Source: an uncultured Phycisphaerales bacterium (GTDB lineage: Bacteria; Planctomycetota; Phycisphaerae; Sedimentisphaerales; Anaerobacaceae). From it: 9,241 nucleotides of DNA. Location of the stretch: the NCBI GenBank assembly GCA_937868145.1, contig CALMMH010000004.1, positions 1 through 9,241 of the forward strand, in the 5' to 3' direction. The notes under the pieces are model-generated. The model saw nothing but the letters and a program-made list of their open reading frames with translations. It was not told the DNA's origin and made no database searches. Numbering within the stretch: position 1 is the stretch's first letter; each line of letters opens with the position of its first letter. Shown one piece after another: positions 1 through 5,497 of the stretch. The translations under genes were made by a program, and so were the position numbers.

Positions 1-1185
1 AACCACCGCGGCGCCGAAGTTCTCCAGGCCCTTCTCATTGAGGAACATGATGTAAGCCGGGACGAACGTGACCGTGAAGAGCCACGCGATCATGATCCCG
101 ACCGCGACGAGAATGCCGAACACCTGCACCGGCGGAATCGGCGTCAGGGCCAACGAAGCGAAGCCGGCCGCGGAGGTCAGCGACGTGTACAGCATGGGGA
201 CGAACAACGTGCTCATCACTTCGACAGTCGTCTGCCGCCGGCCCTTCTCCTTCGTGTACTTCTCGAAGAACTCCGACAGGATGTGCACCGAGTCCACCAC
301 GGAGATCGGCATCAGGAAGATCGGAATCATCGAGCTCATGATGTGCACGGGGAACCCCAGGCCGATCAGGATGCCCATAGTCGTCAGGACGGTCACCATC
401 GCGATGATCATCGGCGAGATGACCAGCACGAGCTTTCGGAAGAACACCAGCATGAGAATGAAGATCGTCGCCATCGCCAGCGGGGCCGAAACCGCCATCT
501 GGATGAACATCTCGTAGCCGAACGTGTCCTCCGCGACGGGCAGGCCGGTGATGTGGTACTGCTCGTCGCCCGTGAAGGTGGCGATCTGCTTTCGCAGCGC
601 GACGTACACGTCGTGGCTGAGATTCTTGCTCGTCAGGGGCAGGTAGAGGGTGATCGCCTTGCCGTCGCCGGAGACGACGGTGTCTTTGAGCAGGGGGTTC
701 GAGAGCGCCTTGTCGCGGACGGCCGACGCTTCGGCCACCGTAGCGGGCGGCTCCGGCATGAGCCATTCGAACCGGATCTCGCCGGGACCGCCCTGGCTGA
801 TATGGTCCACCATCGAGGGGGCCAGCAGGTCCACCTCGACCACGCCGACCATCTCGTTCGGATCCTTGGGATCGGGCCAGCGCAGCGTCTTGGCGAACTG
901 TGTGAGTTCGTAGATCCGTCGCAGCGACTGCGGGTTGAACACCCCGTTGGGGTCCTTGTTGTTCACCACGCCGACGACCACGATGTCGTTCAGGACGAAC
1001 TCCCGTTTGGTCTGGTTGTGGAAAGCACGGACCGTCTCATGTTCGGAGAGCATGTTCTCCGGGTCCGTATCCACCTTGATCAGGGGGATGAACGCCGCGC
1101 AGACCAGCGTGAAGATCACCATGACCCAGGTGACCAGCTTGTAATGATCCAGCGAGAACTCTGTGATTTTGCGTTTGAGGTCCAT
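1..1185 (-). CDS. MMPL/RND-family transporter, N-terminal 395 residues (truncated by window edge)
   Basis: An inner-membrane exporter of the RND superfamily, MMPL branch; such proteins use the proton gradient to move lipids or hydrophobic compounds. I translated the minus strand from ATG at 1185. The frame stays open to the window edge, giving 395 residues, and an in-frame stop lies upstream (1234-1236). The start is MDLKRKITEF. A first membrane helix spans about 17-36, followed by a large extracytoplasmic loop of about 190 residues. A block of helices follows at about 233-249, 251-277, 283-297, 328-347 and 353-380. The DSVH motif at residues 298-301 sits where this family carries its membrane acidic residue. 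That is the N-terminal half of a full RND monomer; the second half lies outside the window. It is the last visible gene of the arsR operon, 48 bp after the peroxiredoxin stop. Its ribosome binding site is weak. The substrate cannot be predicted. Confidence 0.88.
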   Translation of the reverse strand, partial: MDLKRKITEFSLDHYKLVTWVMVIFTLVCAAFIPLIKVDTDPENMLSEHETVRAFHNQTKREFVLNDIVVVGVVNNKDPNGVFNPQSLRRIYELTQFAKTLRWPDPKDPNEMVGVVEVDLLAPSMVDHISQGGPGEIRFEWLMPEPPATVAEASAVRDKALSNPLLKDTVVSGDGKAITLYLPLTSKNLSHDVYVALRKQIATFTGDEQYHITGLPVAEDTFGYEMFIQMAVSAPLAMATIFILMLVFFRKLVLVISPMIIAMVTVLTTMGILIGLGFPVHIMSSMIPIFLMPISVVDSVHILSEFFEKYTKEKGRRQTTVEVMSTLFVPMLYTSLTSAAGFASLALTPIPPVQVFGILVAVGIMIAWLFTVTFVPAYIMFLNEKGLENFGAAVV

Positions 1186-1233
1186 GTCGTAATCCCGAAA
1201 CTCTGCAACCGTTGACTGTTGTTTTCGCTCAGG

Positions 1234-1914
1234 CTACTTGCCCGGATCCTTCTTCAGGCAGAGGAACCAGTCGAGGCACCGATACTCTTCGCCGGCCTTG
1301 TCGACGCGGTCCTTGGCGGCTCCGCACGATCCCGGCGGCGGAATGATCACGTCGTCCCCCGGCTTCCAGTTGGCCGGCGTGGCGATCTTGTGCTCGTCGC
1401 TGTGCTGCATCGCGACCAGCAGCCGCTTGATCTCGTCCATGTTCCGGCCGTTGCTCAGCGGATAGTAGAGGATCGCGCGGACGGTCGCCTTCGGGTCGAT
1501 GACGAAGACCGCGCGGACCGCCTGGGTCGTGCTCGCCGACGGTTGGAGCATCCCGAACTTCTTCGAGACCTCCATCGTCAAGTCGCTGATCACCGGGAAC
1601 TTGACCTCGACGTTCTTCATGCCCTTGTAGTCGATCTTTTCTTTGATCGTTCGCAGCCAGGCGATGTGGCTGAACGTGCTGTCGATCGACAGGCCCAGCA
1701 GCTCGGTATTGAGCTTCTTGAATTCATCCGCCATGCTGGCGAACGTCATGAACTCGGTCGTGCACACCGGCGTGAAGTCGGCCGGGTGCGAGAAGAAGAC
1801 CACCCACTTGCCCTTGAAGTCCTCGGGAAAGTGAACGGTTCCCTGCGTGCTCTCGGCCACGAACGAGGGGGCCTTCTCTCCGATCAACGGCAGTCTGTAT
1901 GCTTGCTCTTCCAT
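1234..1914 (-). CDS. Prx6-type peroxiredoxin (AhpC/TSA family)
   Basis: A 226-residue thiol peroxidase that reduces hydrogen peroxide and organic peroxides; it is probably cytoplasmic, as no signal peptide is seen. The active-site block PADFTPVCTTEF places the peroxidatic cysteine at C51, with H43 and R134 as expected partners. Length and the C-terminal extension match the Prx6 (1-Cys) subfamily rather than short AhpC. The C-terminal region carries C197, C213 and C219. The pair spaced as C-x5-C resembles the resolving and auxiliary cysteines of archaeal Prx6 enzymes such as that of Aeropyrum pernix, so it may work as a 2-Cys enzyme (inference). The ATG overlaps the TAA of the upstream iron-sulfur gene by one base. 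A good GGAG lies 7 nt before the start, so translation is probably coupled. Family assignment is firm; the electron donor is unknown. Confidence 0.95.
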   Translation of the reverse strand: MEEQAYRLPLIGEKAPSFVAESTQGTVHFPEDFKGKWVVFFSHPADFTPVCTTEFMTFASMADEFKKLNTELLGLSIDSTFSHIAWLRTIKEKIDYKGMKNVEVKFPVISDLTMEVSKKFGMLQPSASTTQAVRAVFVIDPKATVRAILYYPLSNGRNMDEIKRLLVAMQHSDEHKIATPANWKPGDDVIIPPPGSCGAAKDRVDKAGEEYRCLDWFLCLKKDPGK

Positions 1915-3128
1915 TAGTTCTCTCCTTTGTCCTTTGATGGTCGCTGTTTCACAGTCGACGTCTCAGTCTCGACGATATCCAATGCGAACTTGCCCGCAGG
2001 CGGTTCGCTTCGTTTGCCGGCCTTGAGCGAGATCGCCTCGGCGGGACATGTCTCGAGGCACGTCCCACAGGCGAAACAATCCGGGATCGCGCGGTCCCGC
2101 TTGAGGATCGCGCCCATCACGGTCGAGGGACACGCCTTCTCGCAGGCTCCGCACGCGACGCACTTGTGGTAGTCCACGTGGATTTTGAACACGCTGATCT
2201 TCTCGGCCGCCCAGCCCACCAGTCCGAATGGGCAAAACAGGTGACACCACGGCCGCCAGGTGAACAGACTCAGAATCAGCACCGCTCCGACGAACGCCGC
2301 GCCGCCCAGTCCCAGTGTCTGCGGCTTGAAGACCTTGAACGGGTCGACACTCTCCACGATATCCGTGGCCCAGAAGAACGCGAAGACAATGATCGCGCCG
2401 AAGAAGGCGATTCGGACGCTGTTTGAGACGGCGAACGGCGTCTTGAATTGCCGGGTCGAATTCTTGCGGTCCTGTTTCTCCCGATTCAACCGGAAGACGA
2501 GGTCCTGCAACGTGCCGAGCTGGCAGCCCCAGGAGCAGATGAACTTGTTCGCGAAGACCACCAGGAGCAGAAAGACGCCGAAGGCGATCAGCCGCGGCGG
2601 AAAGATCACCCCGCGGGCGCCGAGCAACACGATCGCGTCCTTGACGGTCCCCATCGGGCTGGGGTCCGAACCCAGCGCCACGCCGAAGATCGCCACGGCG
2701 GTTAGCAGCAGCCACTTGCGGTTCCTCGCCGTGACTCGGCGCCGAACCATCAGAACGAACACTGATGCGAGAAACGCCAGCCACAGGCTGAACTTCACAA
2801 GAATCTTCACCCAGTTCTTCGAGCCGTGCTCAGCGTGGAGGGCCAGCAGCCCTTCGGTCTTCCTGCCGATCTCTTCGTTGCTCATCCCGAAGGCCGTGAT
2901 GGACTTCTGGCTGTCGGCGGGCGACTTCAGGTCGAAGACCTTCTTGAGCAACGCCGGCGGCAATTCATTGTGCTGACCGAACTGGGCGACCGTCATGGTG
3001 TCTTCGACGACCAGCGGACCCCTGTCCGTCAATCCCTCCGGCTTGCCCCCCCAGAGCCGGCTGGAGGCAAAGGACAGCCCGATGACCGCTGCGGTCAGCA
3101 AAACGAATTGGATGCACACTCTCTGCAT
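1914..3128 (-). CDS. NapH-like polytopic membrane 4Fe-4S ferredoxin protein
   Basis: A 404-residue membrane iron-sulfur protein of the NapH/NosR/CcoG-like group, which pass electrons between quinols or cytoplasmic donors and periplasmic or membrane acceptors. An N-terminal helix (about 5-22) is followed by a roughly 80-residue hydrophilic segment. Membrane helices follow at about 108-128, 139-154, 176-197, 237-255 and 272-290. Two CxxxC motifs, C198/C202 (CSWGCQLG) and C295/C299 (CHLFCPFG), match the paired cysteine motifs of NapH. Two classical 4Fe-4S motifs follow: C323, C326, C329, C333 and C351, C354, C357, C361. All eight ferredoxin cysteines are present. The start is ATG at 3128 with GAGAAG just upstream. 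The gene lies 68 bp after arsR and overlaps the peroxiredoxin start, so a role in supplying or draining electrons for peroxide or thiol stress is plausible but inferred. The name napH is not used because no nitrate reductase genes are present. Confidence 0.88.
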   Translation of the reverse strand: MQRVCIQFVLLTAAVIGLSFASSRLWGGKPEGLTDRGPLVVEDTMTVAQFGQHNELPPALLKKVFDLKSPADSQKSITAFGMSNEEIGRKTEGLLALHAEHGSKNWVKILVKFSLWLAFLASVFVLMVRRRVTARNRKWLLLTAVAIFGVALGSDPSPMGTVKDAIVLLGARGVIFPPRLIAFGVFLLLVVFANKFICSWGCQLGTLQDLVFRLNREKQDRKNSTRQFKTPFAVSNSVRIAFFGAIIVFAFFWATDIVESVDPFKVFKPQTLGLGGAAFVGAVLILSLFTWRPWCHLFCPFGLVGWAAEKISVFKIHVDYHKCVACGACEKACPSTVMGAILKRDRAIPDCFACGTCLETCPAEAISLKAGKRSEPPAGKFALDIVETETSTVKQRPSKDKGEN

Positions 3129-3147
3129 GGTCTTCTCGAATGCCCTT

Positions 3148-3169
3148 ACTCAGATAGGGGTATCTGTGT
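3148..3169. repeat. Inverted repeat between arsR and the iron-sulfur gene
   Basis: Arms CAGATA and TATCTG flank GGGG at 3151-3166 and match perfectly. With one mismatch the arms extend to 9 bp (3148-3169). The repeat sits in the 68-bp gap between arsR and the NapH-like gene. It could form an RNA hairpin that tunes downstream expression, or be a protein-binding site. There is no T-run after it on the minus strand, so it does not look like a standard terminator. Confidence 0.5.
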
Positions 3170-3196
3170 TTGGTGATTCCGCTGGGAATCGCGAGT

Positions 3197-3511
3197 TCAT
3201 CGCCTGCCCCGTCCTTTCGCGTTGGCCTCGCAGTGATCGTAAACGCAGTTCAGTACGCGAATTACGTTCAAGTTCTGAATTCTGTAATACACCTTGGCTC
3301 CGTCTCGGCGGGAGGCCAGCACGCCGCGATCCTTCATCATGGTGAGTTGCTGACTGGTGACCGCCTGCTTCTCGCCGAGGGCCTCGACGATTTCGCCGAC
3401 GCTGAACTCACGGTCCTGGAGCAGCTCGACAATTTGCAGTCGAAGCGGGTGAGCCACCGCTTTGAGTACTTCCGCCGCATGGATAGCCAGTTCTTTGTCC
3501 ACGAGAAACAC
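3197..3511 (-). CDS. ArsR/SmtB-family winged-helix transcriptional repressor
   Basis: A small dimeric DNA-binding repressor of 104 residues. The segment LKAVAHPLRLQIVELL (about 16-31) is the classic ArsR N-terminal helix pattern. The recognition helix region follows at about 46-61 (EKQAVTSQQLTMMKDRG), and the wing at about 64-78 (VLASRRDGAKVYYRI). The ELCVCDL metal site of the arsenic sensors is absent; the matching stretch reads EFSVGEI. The only cysteines are C89 and C94 in the C-terminal helix (VLNCVYDHC), next to D92 and H93, so a thiol, redox or metal sensor at the dimer interface is possible (inference). The longest start is GTG at 3511. A second in-frame GTG at 3502 is preceded by AAGGTG at 6 nt and may be the true start, giving 101 residues. 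As first gene of the minus-strand operon it probably autoregulates and controls the downstream redox genes. Confidence 0.9.
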   Translation of the reverse strand: MFLVDKELAIHAAEVLKAVAHPLRLQIVELLQDREFSVGEIVEALGEKQAVTSQQLTMMKDRGVLASRRDGAKVYYRIQNLNVIRVLNCVYDHCEANAKGRGRR

Positions 3512-3530
3512 CTTAAGATATATTAATTCT

Positions 3531-3558
3531 GCTATATTCTAATAATACTATGTGTCGG
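3531..3558 (-). promoter_or_regulatory. Possible sigma-70-type promoter of arsR
   Basis: On the minus strand a CCGACA (plus 3553-3558) is followed after 16 bp by TATAGC (plus 3531-3536), each matching four of six consensus bases. It lies about 20-47 bp upstream of the arsR start, in a markedly AT-rich stretch (about 3512-3550) within otherwise GC-rich DNA. TATTA and TAATA at 3521-3525 and 3540-3544 form a short inverted repeat overlapping the -10 side, as an ArsR operator might. This is pattern matching only; planctomycete promoters are poorly conserved. Confidence 0.3.
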
Positions 3559-3574
3559 CCGCCCAGTTCGGGTG

Positions 3575-3595
3575 AACCAGAAAAATTTTCCGGTT
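3575..3595. promoter_or_regulatory. 21-bp imperfect palindrome, candidate operator
   Basis: Left arm AACCAGAAAA (3575-3584), central A, right arm TTTTCCGGTT (3586-3595). Nine of ten positions pair. It lies in the divergent region about 65 bp upstream of the arsR start and about 135 bp upstream of the glycoside hydrolase start. Length and symmetry suit a dimeric winged-helix regulator, possibly the neighbouring ArsR protein, but the regulator is not identified. Confidence 0.4.
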
Positions 3596-3620
3596 GTGCA
3601 GGGTCACCACCACGGGCGGG

Positions 3621-3656
3621 GAGATTTGAGATCTCAGATTTGAAATCTCAAATCTC
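3621..3656. repeat. Perfect 12-bp-arm inverted repeat
   Basis: GAGATTTGAGAT (3621-3632) and ATCTCAAATCTC (3645-3656) are exact reverse complements separated by 12 bases. Smaller nested symmetry is present: GAGATCTC at 3628-3635 and AGATTT-GA-AATCT inside the element. The motif AGATTTGA occurs twice in direct orientation. It is low in GC compared with the flanks and lies about 75 bp upstream of the hydrolase start. It may be a dispersed palindromic repeat (REP or MITE remnant), an intergenic bidirectional terminator, or a regulator site. No T-run of terminator length follows on either strand. Confidence 0.6.
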
Positions 3657-3731
3657 TTTCCGGCGTGTTATCATGCCCTTCGCCGAGAAGTGTCTTGGTG
3701 AGTGATGAACGACGAAGAAGGAATCGCCGAT

Positions 3732-5480
3732 ATGAGAGCCAGCCAGCTTGCGTGTGCCGCCTTTTTGTTCTTCCTGCCCCTGAACGCCGTCTTGGCCCAC
3801 GATGAGGAGGCGAAACTCGGCCTGAGTTTGTCCACCGAGAAGCCCGAGGTGTTCGAGCGAGTCGAAATCTCGGTCGCGGGCGTTCCCGCGAGCGACAATC
3901 CGTTCGATCCCGAATCGATTGCGTTGGATCTGGAAGTGACGCAACCGTCGGGGCGGAAGCTCCGCGTGCCCGGCTACTTCCAGCGGGACTGCGACCGAAA
4001 GCTCGAGGGCGATCGTGAAGTTCTCACGCCGAAAGGCGAAGGAACCTGGCGGATTCGCTGGCTGCCTCTGGAAGCCGGCCGGCACTCGCTGGTAGCCACG
4101 GCAACGGTCGCAGGCAAGCTCACCGTGCGAGGGGAGACCCGCATCGAGGTTGTCCCGGGGACGCGTCACGGCCTGGCGCGCGTGGAACCGGAAGGGAAAC
4201 GATACTTCCGCCTCGACGACGGGACGCCGCTGTTTCTGAATGGTCTGTGCTCCTGCTGGCACGGCTCTCGTGGCACGTACGACTACGACGACTGGCTCGC
4301 GGCCTACGAGAAGTCGGGGATCAACTACATGCGGATCTGGATGTGGCACCATGCCTTCGGCATCGAATGGGACAAGGGCGACAAGCTCCGTTACCGTCTC
4401 GACAACGCCTGGCGGCTGGACCGCGTTCTCGAGGAGGCCGAGCGGCGGGGCGTCTACGTCATGCTCTGCTTCGACTACCACGGCGTCTTCGAGGTCAAGC
4501 CCGACTACTGGGGCTCGAACAACTTCTGGCCCCGCCATCCGTACAACGCCGCGAACGGCGGACCCTGCCAGACCCAGAACGACTTTTTCACGAACGACGA
4601 AGCGAAGAAGCTCTACGCCAAGCGGCTGCGGTACATGGTGGCCCGATGGTCCGCCTTTCCGAACATCCTGGGCTGGGAGTTCTTCAACGAGATCGACAAC
4701 GAGTACGCGTACCTCAAGCACGAGGACGTGGTCGCCTGGCACGGCGAGATGGGCCGCACCCTGCGGTCGCTCGATCCCTTCCGGCACATGATCTCTTCGA
4801 GCTTCACCGGCGGCAGCGAGCGACCCGACCTCTTCGCTCTGCCGGAGATGGACTTCGCCCAGTACCACTCCTACAACGAAAAACACCCGGCGCAGATGAC
4901 GGCGGAGAAGACCTCGCGGTTTTTCGAGAAGTACCACAAGCCGTTCTTCGTCAGCGAGTACGGGACCGACTGGCGAGGGTGGAAGCCCGACACGGACCCG
5001 CACTTTCGGGCCCTGCACCAGGCGGTCTGGAGCGGCGCGTTCACCGGCGCGGCCGGAACGGGCATGACCTGGTGGTGGGAGAGCATTCACACGGCCGATC
5101 TCTATTCCCATTGGTCCTCGCTGAGCGGTTTTCTGAAGGGGACGGGAATGGGACGGTGCGACCTTCGCCCGGCGAAATTCGCCGACGTTTCGGAGTCCGT
5201 GAAGCCCTTCGGCGTCGCGGCCGCCGATGAGGCGTTCATCTGGCTGCTCGATCGCGCGTACGATTGGCCGGAAGGGGCCATGGAGGCCAGCCCGTCGCCG
5301 GCCAACGGCGCGAAGGCGACGCTCACCGGCATCAGCGACGGCGCCTGGTCCGTCGAATGGTGGGATACCCTCGCGGGCAAGCGTCTGTCGACCGAGGAGG
5401 CGACGGCTTCCGGCGGCGCCCTGCGACTGACGCCGCCTGCGTTCCAAGTGGATATCGCCGCTCATATCAAGAAGCTATGA
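3732..5480 (+). CDS. Secreted DUF5060-like + GH5-like glycoside hydrolase
   Basis: A 582-residue exported polysaccharide hydrolase. I chose ATG at 3732, not the GTG at 3702, because it begins a clean signal peptide (MRASQLACAAFLFFLPLNAVLA, cut near residue 22 before HDEE) and has AAGGA 9 nt upstream. Residues about 25-145 form a beta-sandwich like DUF5060. The signs are the NPFDPESI segment and the pattern of polymer binding followed by GTWRIRWLPLEAGRHSL. Residues about 150-470 are a clan GH-A TIM barrel. The acid/base is E320 in GWEFFNE and the nucleophile is E409 in FVSEYGTD; R201 and W203 follow the conserved MRIWMW strand. A small beta-rich domain (about 490-582) closes the protein. Related proteins act on mannans, cellulose or other beta-linked glycans, but the substrate cannot be fixed. 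The next gene starts 17 bp after the stop with its own strong ribosome binding site, so the two are probably co-transcribed. Confidence 0.88.
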   Translation: MRASQLACAAFLFFLPLNAVLAHDEEAKLGLSLSTEKPEVFERVEISVAGVPASDNPFDPESIALDLEVTQPSGRKLRVPGYFQRDCDRKLEGDREVLTPKGEGTWRIRWLPLEAGRHSLVATATVAGKLTVRGETRIEVVPGTRHGLARVEPEGKRYFRLDDGTPLFLNGLCSCWHGSRGTYDYDDWLAAYEKSGINYMRIWMWHHAFGIEWDKGDKLRYRLDNAWRLDRVLEEAERRGVYVMLCFDYHGVFEVKPDYWGSNNFWPRHPYNAANGGPCQTQNDFFTNDEAKKLYAKRLRYMVARWSAFPNILGWEFFNEIDNEYAYLKHEDVVAWHGEMGRTLRSLDPFRHMISSSFTGGSERPDLFALPEMDFAQYHSYNEKHPAQMTAEKTSRFFEKYHKPFFVSEYGTDWRGWKPDTDPHFRALHQAVWSGAFTGAAGTGMTWWWESIHTADLYSHWSSLSGFLKGTGMGRCDLRPAKFADVSESVKPFGVAAADEAFIWLLDRAYDWPEGAMEASPSPANGAKATLTGISDGAWSVEWWDTLAGKRLSTEEATASGGALRLTPPAFQVDIAAHIKKL

Positions 5481-5484
5481 CGAC

Positions 5485-5490
5485 AGGAGG
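5485..5490 (+). promoter_or_regulatory. Shine-Dalgarno AGGAGG that fixes the start of the fusion gene
   Basis: A perfect AGGAGG lies 7 nt before ATG 5498. That ATG begins a signal peptide. It favours 5498 over the in-frame ATG at 5477, which overlaps the TGA of the upstream gene, and over the much longer upstream open frame, which has no signal peptide. Confidence 0.8.
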
Positions 5491-5497
5491 ACGTCCC

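Noticed and set aside
283..1215. A 310-codon plus-strand frame across the transporter
   Set aside because: The translation is dominated by His, Asp and Arg, typical of a shadow frame. The minus-strand frame gives a textbook MMPL protein with membrane helices.
3197..3511. Naming the repressor as an arsenic sensor (arsR proper)
   Set aside because: The cysteine site of arsenic sensors is absent and no arsenic reductase or exporter gene is present, so only the family name is given.
3621..3656. The inverted repeat as an intrinsic terminator for either flanking unit
   Set aside because: The stem is AT-rich, has no T-run, and lies upstream of both divergent genes rather than downstream of any gene.
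3648..5465. A 605-codon open frame on the minus strand opposite the GH5-like gene
   Set aside because: Low-complexity Arg/Val/Gly-rich translation with no family features; a shadow of the real plus-strand gene in GC-rich DNA.
5264..5497. Extended N terminus of the fusion gene upstream of 5498
   Set aside because: This part overlaps the coding end of the previous gene and translates to Arg/Gly-rich junk. The Shine-Dalgarno and signal peptide both point to 5498.
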